Shown in pieces: positions 5,870 through 12,808 of a DNA stretch of 20,375 nt. The stretch is taken from positions 1 through 20,375 of IMG/VR virus record IMGVR_UViG_3300042402_003438. One strand, 5' to 3'. Below the pieces are notes generated by a model. It ran no database searches and was not told the DNA's origin. It saw nothing but the letters and a program-made list of their open reading frames with translations. Numbering within the stretch: the first letter of the stretch is position 1; every line of letters begins with the position of its first letter. A program made the translations under genes and the position numbers. The DNA is from a virus.

Positions 5870-8800
5870 TTAAGCGGCTGCTCCAGAAATTTCACCAGTG
5901 TTCTTGATACGCAATGGAATATAGATAAATTCCACAGCCTTCACTGGTTCAATGGCAATGTCAACCCATAGCTCGTTTCGATCAATACGTGCTGGAGTAT
6001 TGTTGCTGGCATCGCAAACTACCAGGTAGTCGTAAATTGCTCGCTTGGCTGTCAAGTCAATCATCAAGCTGTTGACAGTATTGGTAATTTCCTGACGAGT
6101 AACTTCGTCGTTGGGTTCAAACAAGAACAACTTGCCAATCTGCTCCAGTCGTCCACGCAAGAACGCAACCAGTCGTGCAACGTTGATACGATCCAGTGCT
6201 GTGGTAGTCACTGTGGTAGTCTTGTTGCCAAAGTTGGTAATACCCACACCTGGAATGAATGTGATTGGGTTGATATTGCGCTCGTACAGGATATCACGCA
6301 GTGCTTGTCCCATGCTCAACTGCACAAATTCTCCAGTTGCGCCATTGATATAACCAATGGCCAATGCGTTGTCCACTACTCCACGACGTGTGCCAGCTGG
6401 GGCCAACCATGGGTAGCTAACAGCATCGCTGCGCAAGATAGTGCGTACCATCATGTGACTTGGAGGAGCAACAACTGTGTTGCCGCTGAGGTCTGTGGTC
6501 TGGCAGCTGGGGTAGAATGCGCCAGCATAGTTGCTGGTTGCAATCTGACCGTCTTCGGTGACCAATCCCAGGCCATTGTTGTTGGTAGCCCAGTTCACAA
6601 GATTTGTGCCACTTGGATCCAGTCGCATTGGAGTATCTGCTACCACAAACAATGTGTTGCTGCGCTCGTTGCTGAGTGCAATCATATTAGGAGTAAGCTC
6701 AGGGTATGCAGGTGTAGCAATCAAGTTGAAGTCAACTTGTTCTTCGCGAATGCTCAAACTGGTGTCAATTCCTGACTTCAATGCTGCCACAATCATTTTG
6801 CGTTGTGCCTGACGTCCTGACCACATGCTGCCATCATCTTTGTTGCCGCTGGCAGTGAGCCAGGTGTTTTTCTGACTTGGCAATGTATCGTCAGGGAAAC
6901 TAGCGGCATTGAAGTAGTTTACCTGGAAGCTCTTGACGTTGTAGCCTGAACGACGTGTGTTAAACAACAACATGCCTTGTGGATAAAGATCAGGGTTAGG
7001 AGCATCAAGATCCAGATAATCACTGACCAACAAGCTTTCGATAGTTGGGAAAGGATCACTGATTGGATCAGTAGTACCGTTTGGTGCCCAACGTGCGTCT
7101 GCAAACAGCACACCATTTTCGGTGACTTGATCTGTGGTATCAACTGACACCCACTGGTTTTCACCAGCAACAGCTTGCCAACGATAAATTGCAGGATAGT
7201 TTTCCAGATCGCTGGAATCAATCCAAAGATCACCAAACTGCAACGGGCTTTCGCTGGCGTCATTTTGTGTGGTTGGTGCTGTGGCAGCAATGATAGGACC
7301 GCTGGCATTGGTCAATGACAGATCAAAGCCGCGAACATCATTGTTAATGTTTTGATAACCTTGCCAACTACCATTGTCCTGAATCATGATGTCAACATCG
7401 CTGACAGAACTGTAGAACCATAGTCTGCCGTCAGCTGGGTCAACATCAGGTGCTGTGTCACTGGCTGTATATGTAAACTCTGGCGCTGTGACAAAGTTGC
7501 TCAATGTTAGATCAGTAGCTGATCCTCTACCTTGTCTAACCAGCGGTGTAGTCAGTGTAAAGCCCGCAGCAGTCAATGGTGTTCCAGTAGAGTTTGCCAA
7601 AGAAATAGTTCCACCTTGACTGTGTGTGAACACAATATTTCCAGCTGAGTTTATGCTGGCGCTGACATAAGGTACATTTGCTGCGCTGACTGCTGCCAAA
7701 AACGCAGCAGGCGTAGTTCCACCTATTACCGCGGTAACTGAAGAACTTAAATTTGGACTACCTGCTTGAGATGCACGAATTGTAAAACTGTTGCTTGAAA
7801 CAAAAGTTGGATTAGTAGTGGTACCAGTTACCACTGTTGCGCCCAGCACATATCGGCTCAGTATTTCATATGTGGCAGTTTGATTTGGAGCAGTTGCATA
7901 ATAATACGGGTCAACGTTGACATATGTTGTTCCTACCGGAATATTTTTACCTCCACCACTGGGGTCAAGGGCATACAAAGCTGGGATATCACCTATATAT
8001 GCATTACTGGTTTGTTCAACCCAGTTGTCCAGAGTTGTGCTGTATTTTTTGACCGACACATTTATACCACTGTTGGCTGCACTCATGTTGTTCCAAACAG
8101 ATCCTGTTGGACGCGGAGTGTTGTCGCTGGTTCTCCAGCGTGGTACTTGATAACTGTAAGACGGAATGTATATAGGGGCACGATAATCACCTGCTGTGAT
8201 TCCCAAACTGGTCAGCAAGGCCGTACCGTTGTTGCCGCCTGGTTCAATCACAGCTACGCCACCGTTAAGACTGGAACCATCACTGGTTGCTGTTGAATCT
8301 GCATAGATTGCAAGTTTACCACTGACTGCTGCTGCACTAATACCCTGGATTGCGGCGCTGTTAATGGCTGCCGCCAGGCCAGCCACAGTGTTGGTTCCTG
8401 GTACTGCCACAAGTGTGCCGTTAATGAAAAGATTGTAACCTACTACCAGACTAGACGGGCTAGCTGTACCTGTCAGTGTAGGCCACGATGCTTTCCAAGT
8501 ATCATCGCCAATTTGCACCCAGGCGTTGCTGGAGTTTTTGTAATAGCCGAATATAGTTGTACCAATGGTAACAACAGCATAGTCGCCAATGCTGCCCACT
8601 GAAGATAGTGGTGTGTAATCATCTGCATCAGCATCAACTACTTGAGCAGGATCAGTGATTATAATAGGAGTTTTGACAGTGAATGTTCCAGTGGTCTGGT
8701 TCCATTCTTGGATTCCCCACACAGATTCAGATATGTCAAGCCAGGTAGTACCATCAGCAGGTTCGCTTACTGGACGGTTCAAGCTGGCAGTGAGTTCTGT

Positions 8801-9148
8801 CAGATCAATGTCAACACGCTGAACATAAGCACGGTTAGTGACCCCCAGTGAAGAATAAGCAGCCAGCAAGCCGTATTCATTGAGTTCATAACCGTTGATC
8901 GGAGTACCATTGGTGGTGTTGTAGAAGAACGGTACACCAAAAGTTGAAGCCAAATCGCGTTGGCTGGTAATTAGATAAGTTTTGTTTGCGTTGGCGGCCA
9001 ATGTACCAGCAGCAACGGTAATACCGTCAGCAGATACTTTGTCTTGTGCAGTTGCAACCAAGAAGTAAGGCACTGAATTAACAGCACTTGGGATATATTG
9101 ACTTTCGTCAATTACTGTTACTTCTACGCCGGGTGATATTAGAGCCAT
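5870..9148 (-). CDS. gp18: Tail sheath protein gp18, enlarged
   Basis: This is the contractile sheath subunit. The N-terminus MALISPGVEVTVIDESQY and the C-terminal domain (about 895-1085, with DRINVARLVAFLRGRLEQ, FEPNDEVTRQEITNTV and PVKAVEFIYIPLRI) are typical of T4-like sheaths; the last is the strand that links neighbouring subunits. At 1092 aa it is far longer than T4 gp18 (659 aa). The excess lies in about 130-700: a strand-rich segment (184-222), two flagellin-hook-like modules (226-320 and 452-540), and a region with GDLWIDSSDLENYPAIYRW (639-657) of a type recalled from marine T4-like sheaths. These segments should face outward. A strong late promoter and AGGA precede the ATG, and a terminator follows the stop. 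Confidence 0.95.
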   Translation of the reverse strand: MALISPGVEVTVIDESQYIPSAVNSVPYFLVATAQDKVSADGITVAAGTLAANANKTYLITSQRDLASTFGVPFFYNTTNGTPINGYELNEYGLLAAYSSLGVTNRAYVQRVDIDLTELTASLNRPVSEPADGTTWLDISESVWGIQEWNQTTGTFTVKTPIIITDPAQVVDADADDYTPLSSVGSIGDYAVVTIGTTIFGYYKNSSNAWVQIGDDTWKASWPTLTGTASPSSLVVGYNLFINGTLVAVPGTNTVAGLAAAINSAAIQGISAAAVSGKLAIYADSTATSDGSSLNGGVAVIEPGGNNGTALLTSLGITAGDYRAPIYIPSYSYQVPRWRTSDNTPRPTGSVWNNMSAANSGINVSVKKYSTTLDNWVEQTSNAYIGDIPALYALDPSGGGKNIPVGTTYVNVDPYYYATAPNQTATYEILSRYVLGATVVTGTTTNPTFVSSNSFTIRASQAGSPNLSSSVTAVIGGTTPAAFLAAVSAANVPYVSASINSAGNIVFTHSQGGTISLANSTGTPLTAAGFTLTTPLVRQGRGSATDLTLSNFVTAPEFTYTASDTAPDVDPADGRLWFYSSVSDVDIMIQDNGSWQGYQNINNDVRGFDLSLTNASGPIIAATAPTTQNDASESPLQFGDLWIDSSDLENYPAIYRWQAVAGENQWVSVDTTDQVTENGVLFADARWAPNGTTDPISDPFPTIESLLVSDYLDLDAPNPDLYPQGMLLFNTRRSGYNVKSFQVNYFNAASFPDDTLPSQKNTWLTASGNKDDGSMWSGRQAQRKMIVAALKSGIDTSLSIREEQVDFNLIATPAYPELTPNMIALSNERSNTLFVVADTPMRLDPSGTNLVNWATNNNGLGLVTEDGQIATSNYAGAFYPSCQTTDLSGNTVVAPPSHMMVRTILRSDAVSYPWLAPAGTRRGVVDNALAIGYINGATGEFVQLSMGQALRDILYERNINPITFIPGVGITNFGNKTTTVTTTALDRINVARLVAFLRGRLEQIGKLFLFEPNDEVTRQEITNTVNSLMIDLTAKRAIYDYLVVCDASNNTPARIDRNELWVDIAIEPVKAVEFIYIPLRIKNTGEISGAAA

Positions 9149-9173
9149 AGTGGGTTCCTTTTTAAGTTACAGA

Positions 9174-9181
9174 TATTTATA
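9174..9181 (-). promoter_or_regulatory. T4-type late promoter TATAAATA for gp18
   Basis: A perfect TATAAATA on the minus strand. The predicted start near 9168 gives a leader of about 20 nt with AGGA at 9156-9159 before the gp18 ATG. It faces away from a second perfect late promoter at 9231-9238. Confidence 0.85.
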
Positions 9182-9212
9182 GGTATATTGAAAAAACCGC
9201 CCTCTACATTGC

Positions 9213-9224
9213 CCTTTGCAAAGG
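9213..9224. repeat. Perfect 12-bp palindrome between divergent late promoters
   Basis: CCTTTGCAAAGG reads identically on both strands. It sits between the gp18 promoter and 6 nt upstream of the plus-strand late promoter. It could be a protein-binding site or chance. Confidence 0.5.
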
Positions 9225-9230
9225 TCCACT

Positions 9231-9238
9231 TATAAATA
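9231..9238 (+). promoter_or_regulatory. T4-type late promoter TATAAATA abutting the zinc-ribbon gene
   Basis: A perfect TATAAATA on the plus strand with only CTTC between it and the ATG at 9243. The predicted transcription start falls on the initiation codon. Confidence 0.75.
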
Positions 9239-9242
9239 CTTC

Positions 9243-9590
9243 ATGAAAAGACCCACTTGTCCTGTGTGCAATCAACGTGCTTGTGCCATAAACTACCGAC
9301 GCGACGAAGTTGTGCACTATCGCAGTCGTTGCGAGAACTGTGTTCGCAAAAGAAAAAAGTTGCCCAAAAGAAAACCCAGCTGGGAGTCAGCTGGGTACAA
9401 GAAAAAAATGCAGTGTGATCGTTGTGGTTTCAAGGCACGATATTCGGCCCAAACTCTAGTGTATCATGTAGACGGGAATCTTGCCAACTGCGATATAAAA
9501 AATCTCAAAACGGTGTGTCGTAACTGCGAAGTCGATTTATCAAAATCCGATTCGATATGGCGACCTGGTGATTTGCAACCAGACGGCTAA
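9243..9590 (+). CDS. Zinc-ribbon HNH-like protein
   Basis: This 115-aa basic protein has four Cys pairs: C6/C9, C30/C33, C58/C61 and C92/C95. The last two bracket YHVDGNLANCDIKNLKTVC, in which His75, Asn87 and the flanking CxxC pairs resemble the zinc-stabilised HNH (beta-beta-alpha metal) fold. Small proteins of this type occur in marine T4-like phages, and their role (nuclease, or DNA/RNA-binding factor) is not established. I chose the ATG at 9243; an in-frame TTG at 9216 lies upstream of the late promoter and is unlikely. There is no Shine-Dalgarno site. The 3' end overlaps the convergent kinase-like gene by 86 bp. It is the only plus-strand gene in the left two thirds of the window. Confidence 0.8.
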   Translation: MKRPTCPVCNQRACAINYRRDEVVHYRSRCENCVRKRKKLPKRKPSWESAGYKKKMQCDRCGFKARYSAQTLVYHVDGNLANCDIKNLKTVCRNCEVDLSKSDSIWRPGDLQPDG

Positions 9591-10074
9591 CCAGCTCACG
9601 AGTGTTGCGTTCAAGATCGCTCAAAGTACCGTTGTTGTCAATCACATAGTCAGCCATCCAAATTTCCAGGCTCATGCTAGATTTGTCCTCAGCTGGTAAG
9701 TGATCACTACGATCCACCCAAATAGCATAATCAAACACGTTGGTATTGCGCATGGCATGATATTCTGCTTTGTTTCGCAAGCCACAGTAGATCTGGTTTT
9801 CAACAAAAATTTCTCTGCCCAGTCGAGCATAGTCGTCTCGGCAGTATTCATGAATCATGTTGTACCATTCAGCACGATGATTGTGTCGATCTTCAAAGCA
9901 CTGCTCGTAGCTGGTATACCCATACTTGGGTGCTAGTTCGGTATAGATAAACTTTTCAGCACAAAAGTCCGAACTAGATCTAAAATTATACCCAAATTCT
10001 TCACGTAGAATATCACACACAGTGTCTTTGCCGTGGCGTGCGTTGCCAATAATCAGAAGTTTTGGGAGGGTCAT
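9505..10074 (-). CDS. P-loop nucleotide kinase, dNMP-kinase-like
   Basis: This 189-aa protein starts MTLPKLLIIGNARHGKDT, a Walker A loop (G10...G15-K16-D17-T18) of the type seen in T4 gene 1 deoxynucleoside monophosphate kinase and similar phage NMP kinases. The following helix (VCDILREEFGY), SSSDFCAEKFI and later FDYAIWVDRSDH, which could be the strand before the lid, fit that fold. Such enzymes phosphorylate dNMPs released from host DNA. The start at 10074 is preferred over an upstream in-frame ATG at 10137 because it forms an ATGA overlap with the exonuclease stop and puts the P-loop at the usual position. The last 28 codons lie under the convergent HNH-like gene. Substrate specificity cannot be told from sequence. 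Confidence 0.75.
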   Translation of the reverse strand: MTLPKLLIIGNARHGKDTVCDILREEFGYNFRSSSDFCAEKFIYTELAPKYGYTSYEQCFEDRHNHRAEWYNMIHEYCRDDYARLGREIFVENQIYCGLRNKAEYHAMRNTNVFDYAIWVDRSDHLPAEDKSSMSLEIWMADYVIDNNGTLSDLERNTRELVSRLVANHQVAISNRILINRLRSYDTPF

Positions 10075-10595
10075 TTGAGTGAAGTCACGTTGAGGTGTTG
10101 TAGAGTGCGTTGCAGCATGCCAATCTGTCTGCGGCAATCCTCTAGGGCATGATGGCTAGTGGGTGGCATGGGTTGATCAGGCCACAGGCTGAACACTGTA
10201 CGACTGTCCCTGACCATGTAGTACTTCCAGGGCAAAGGCTTGTGATAGCTCTTGTAGGCATGTTCCAGGATATTCATGTCGTATGTGGGACCTTGTGCCC
10301 AGATTCTGTTGGAGTGCCAAATCAACCGGCCTAGCTCGTCCAGTGCTTGATCCAAGGGCACACGGTGCTGTTCACCAAACGCTTCTTCACGTGCGTGATC
10401 TGGCTGGGTGGCCCACCACTCAATTGTGCCTTGATCAATGTCCCGTGTTTCTTGACTTTCCAGTGTGATTCGGGCATAGTAAGATTGCTCATAATACCCT
10501 GTGTCAAAGGGATCAAAGCTCTGGGCAGCAATGGTTAGAATACAGGTGTTGGGACCAGTTGCCAGTCCTTCGAGATCAATCATTAAATCAGCCAT
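10071..10595 (-). CDS. dexA: DEDDh 3'-5' exonuclease, DexA/Rv2179c-like
   Basis: This 174-aa protein has the DEDDh exonuclease layout: MIDLEGL with Asp7 and Glu9, YDMN with Asp106, and HHALEDC with His149 and Asp153. The N-terminal pattern (LMIDLEGLATGPNTCILTIA) is that of the Rv2179c-like/DexA group of phage and bacterial 3'-5' exonucleases, which act on DNA or RNA ends. T4 DexA is longer (227 aa). It is coupled to the kinase-like gene by ATGA, so degradation and nucleotide recycling may be expressed together. A sigma70-like early promoter lies directly upstream with its predicted start on the ATG. An alternative start at codon 5 (10583) would also keep the catalytic Asp. Neither start has a ribosome binding site. 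Confidence 0.82.
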   Translation of the reverse strand: MADLMIDLEGLATGPNTCILTIAAQSFDPFDTGYYEQSYYARITLESQETRDIDQGTIEWWATQPDHAREEAFGEQHRVPLDQALDELGRLIWHSNRIWAQGPTYDMNILEHAYKSYHKPLPWKYYMVRDSRTVFSLWPDQPMPPTSHHALEDCRRQIGMLQRTLQHLNVTSLK

Positions 10596-10601
10596 GCACT
10601 G

Positions 10602-10630
10602 ATTGTAGCATGTTTATGACTGAAGGTCAA
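10602..10630 (-). promoter_or_regulatory. Sigma70-like early promoter for dexA and kinase
   Basis: TTGACC (10630-10625), a 17-nt spacer and TACAAT (10607-10602) on the minus strand, with TG one base before the -10 (extended -10). Only 6 nt separate the -10 from the dexA ATG, so the predicted start coincides with the initiation codon. It overlaps the end of the upstream SGNH-like gene. The hexamers are identical to the promoter at 15246-15274. Confidence 0.72.
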
Positions 10631-11357
10631 TGTTCATGGCTAACTTGAGCCAGTCAATCATGGCATTTCGAGTAGGATGATAACCATCAGTTTCCAACCG
10701 GTTGTGTTGCTTGGCCCATTCATAAGGGGCGTCAAATCTGGTAAATTTTTTCCAGTTGACCATGGAGTACAACGGTGATGCGGTATCCATAATTCCGTGC
10801 GAATGTTCTTCAGTTTCTTGAGGAATACTGCGCTGAGTGTCGTATATAAATGCCATTTGATAAGGTACACCTGATTTTTCCAACACAGCCTGGCACGAAA
10901 TTATGCTCAACAGTGTCATTTCTGTTAGGTAAGTACTGCCTGATTCTGCACCTAGATATTGGGTACGAAAAAATTGTCTCAAGGGCTCTGGGGTGCCTGA
11001 CTCGCCTGTGCCTGACTCGCCTGTGCCTGACCCACAGATGCCGCCTGAATGATACCAGGACATGCTGCCCACTGGGCAACTTGCTGCCCAAGAATCTTTG
11101 CCATTAGGAGGATAAGTTTTGTGTAGTTCTTGGCTGATAGGGAAATCCAGGCGGTTAATGCCAGACCACACCACAACTACTTGATCGTAGGTGTCTTGAC
11201 TGAGTTGATAGATTGTTCTAGCTGCTATAGCCTGATTACCTGACCCCGGTGACGACAGCACTTGATATTTTTTAGAGTCAACATGATAGTCGTCATTGTT
11301 TAGTCTATAATTCAATCTGTCCACAAAACTGCAACCTACCAGCAGTGTTTTGCTCAT
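10614..11357 (-). CDS. SGNH-fold hydrolase-like protein (GCSF variant)
   Basis: This 247-aa protein shows the four SGNH/GDSL blocks in variant form: LLVGCSF with Ser10 (Cys9 replaces the usual Asp), SPGSGNQ with Gly40, VVWSGINR with Asn68, and DGYHP with Asp224 and His227. SGNH enzymes are esterases or lipases acting on acyl, acetyl or carbohydrate esters; the substrate here is unknown. A loop at 109-124 carries GTGES repeated in tandem from a 15-bp DNA repeat. I place the start at 11357, where TGATG joins it to the gp13 stop; an in-frame ATG at 11372 would add five residues. It is the second SGNH-fold gene beside gp13. It could be a virion-bound deacylase or a non-enzymatic binding relative. 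Confidence 0.72.
   Translation of the reverse strand: MSKTLLVGCSFVDRLNYRLNNDDYHVDSKKYQVLSSPGSGNQAIAARTIYQLSQDTYDQVVVVWSGINRLDFPISQELHKTYPPNGKDSWAASCPVGSMSWYHSGGICGSGTGESGTGESGTPEPLRQFFRTQYLGAESGSTYLTEMTLLSIISCQAVLEKSGVPYQMAFIYDTQRSIPQETEEHSHGIMDTASPLYSMVNWKKFTRFDAPYEWAKQHNRLETDGYHPTRNAMIDWLKLAMNIDLQS
10993..11031. repeat. 15-bp tandem repeat inside the SGNH-like gene
   Basis: The unit GTGCCTGACTCGCCT occurs 2.6 times without mismatch. On the coding (minus) strand it is in frame and encodes repeated GTGES. Being a multiple of three, copy-number changes would not break the gene. Confidence 0.9.
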
Positions 11358-12124
11358 CAGCCAATTACCCAAGTAAGTGGCTGGCTCCCGTCTACATAGT
11401 TTTTGAGATCTTCCAGCAGTTTGTCTATGGCCGCTTGGCCTTCTGATTTCATGGCTGCACCATTGAGACTGGTTCCACCTTGTGGACCAGCAATGCTGGC
11501 AAACTTTTCACGAGCTTCACCAATGATCAATTTGGCGTTGGCCACCATGTAGTCCTTGATCCATTGCTGGATCTGATAGTCACTGAGCAAGGTAATTTCA
11601 GGCTTGAGGTTGTAGGTCCAAATCAACACAGCTTCGCCAGTGGCTTTGGGGTCACGGATCAGCTGTAGTTTTTTGGTCACTGGATTGTATGTGTAGTTCA
11701 TGTAGCCGCCAAACATACGTGCTGCAAGTTCAACATACTGACTGTAGAAATCATAGGTAGCAAGGCCACCTGCCACGTTGAAGTTCATCAAATAAACGTT
11801 CAAACTGGCCTGGCTAAACGGGTCAAAGTTAGATGCATAAGGACCAGTGGCATCACCAAATGTTCTACGAAAAATTTGCCGTACACTGATAACTTCTTGC
11901 GGCAACTGATAGATGTTTTCATCCTTGACCAATCGCATGAAGATATAGCTTTCTTCATAGGCATTTTGTGCACGTTGACGGTATGTGCCAATTGTTTTTT
12001 GATATGCTGCTTCGTAGTGTTCGGGATCTAGCTCAATGTCAACAATTTGCGAGCCCAGCTGAAGTTGTACATAATCAATGAGATTTTGTTTTAGAGTAGT
12101 TAGGGTATCTTGTTGCTGTTCCAT
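11357..12124 (-). CDS. gp13: Neck protein gp13-like
   Basis: This 255-aa protein resembles the neck protein annotated as gp13 in cyanophages and pelagiphages. Recognisable segments are LIDYVQLQLGSQIVDIELDP (15-34), TIGTYRQRAQNAYEESYIF, the FDPFSQASLNVYLMNF stretch, YVELAARMFGGYMNYTYNP and the ending DGSQPLTWVIG. In T4, gp13 and gp14 join the packaged head to the tail. A late promoter and AAGGT (12132-12136) precede the ATG, fitting late expression. It lies between two SGNH-fold genes and far from gp14/gp15, which are on the opposite strand; in T4 genes 13, 14 and 15 are consecutive. The number is from recalled marine phage annotations, since T4 gp13 itself is distant. Confidence 0.75.
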   Translation of the reverse strand: MEQQQDTLTTLKQNLIDYVQLQLGSQIVDIELDPEHYEAAYQKTIGTYRQRAQNAYEESYIFMRLVKDENIYQLPQEVISVRQIFRRTFGDATGPYASNFDPFSQASLNVYLMNFNVAGGLATYDFYSQYVELAARMFGGYMNYTYNPVTKKLQLIRDPKATGEAVLIWTYNLKPEITLLSDYQIQQWIKDYMVANAKLIIGEAREKFASIAGPQGGTSLNGAAMKSEGQAAIDKLLEDLKNYVDGSQPLTWVIG

Positions 12125-12142
12125 TGGATTTACCTTGTGCTG

Positions 12143-12808
12143 TTATTTATTGCGTATCCAATGTGCCAGCTTGTTGGCAATTAATTCGTGTCCCAACTGG
12201 TTAGGATGTGCAAAATTGGGACGTATGTAAGGGTTGTTTTCAACATCGGTCAGGTTCTCACCATTGTGCGCCGATGCACCAAACCAATCGCTGGCTGTTT
12301 CCTGTCCGCCGGCCCAAATTTTGTCAGTATCAACCATGGGCAACCAGTGAGTATATTTTACCCATCCTGAGAAATAGTAATCGCTGATGTTGTGTAGTTT
12401 ACACCACTGTTGCAGTGCTGTTATTGCAAGACTGTTTCTCATAGCAGCAACATCGTCAGAATAAAAATGTAAATAATTTTTTGCAAAAACTTCCCTGGCT
12501 TCTTTGTTCCAATTTTGCCTTTCGGGACCGTGAATGTTGAATCCAGCGTCGGTTGGAAAATAAAATGTACGGTGGGGATTGGTTAGAAAAAACACAGCAA
12601 CAACACAGTGATCCGGGTCCCATTGCTGTTGCAAGTAATTTTGTAACTGCAAAATCATGTGCTCGTTGCTGGTACCGCCTTGTCCGTAGTTATAAAACTG
12701 GTCAAACCCCAACTGCTGGCACAGTATTTCCCCATAACGAGGAACGTTTGGTTCTAATTCAACTCCACATGGCCAGCTATCTCCAAAGGTTACCAATACC
12801 TGTGTCAT
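12143..12808 (-). CDS. SGNH/GDSL-family hydrolase
   Basis: This 221-aa protein carries LVTFGDSWPCG with Gly9-Asp10-Ser11 (nucleophile block), NYGQGGTSNEH (block II Gly), FFLTNPHR (73-80, in place of GxND) and NFAHPNQLGH with His201 (block V). The usual catalytic Asp three residues before the His is Asn198. Many Trp/Tyr/His residues in the middle suggest an aromatic, possibly glycan-binding pocket. Its start overlaps the radical SAM stop as TAATG, so both are probably made together. Esterase activity on lipid or sugar esters is the family expectation. The Asn substitution could mean a changed or weakened mechanism. SGNH-type genes occur in other marine T4-like phages without a firm role. Confidence 0.8.
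   Translation of the reverse strand: MTQVLVTFGDSWPCGVELEPNVPRYGEILCQQLGFDQFYNYGQGGTSNEHMILQLQNYLQQQWDPDHCVVAVFFLTNPHRTFYFPTDAGFNIHGPERQNWNKEAREVFAKNYLHFYSDDVAAMRNSLAITALQQWCKLHNISDYYFSGWVKYTHWLPMVDTDKIWAGGQETASDWFGASAHNGENLTDVENNPYIRPNFAHPNQLGHELIANKLAHWIRNK
12144..12151 (-). promoter_or_regulatory. T4-type late promoter AATAAATA for gp13
   Basis: AATAAATA on the minus strand (7 of 8) overlaps the stop codon of the SGNH gene. The predicted start near 12138 gives a leader of about 14 nt with AAGGT before the gp13 ATG at 12124. Confidence 0.65.

Noticed and set aside
5870-9148. gp18 size as a fusion or assembly error
   Set aside because: The frame is uninterrupted, both family ends are intact, and cyanophage-like sheath segments occur throughout the extra region.
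9216-9242. TTG start at 9216 for the zinc-ribbon protein
   Set aside because: It lies upstream of the TATAAATA promoter and inside the palindrome, and the CPVC motif follows naturally from the ATG at 9243.
10075-10137. N-terminal extension of the kinase-like protein from the ATG at 10137
   Set aside because: The 21 extra residues lie within the end of dexA, have no family character, and the ATGA overlap supports 10074.
10845-10852. TATAAATG on the plus strand as a late promoter
   Set aside because: It lies inside a minus-strand gene with no plus-strand gene downstream, and the last base departs from consensus.
10993-11031. Short repeats as a CRISPR array
   Set aside because: Units are contiguous 15-mers without spacers, in frame in a gene.
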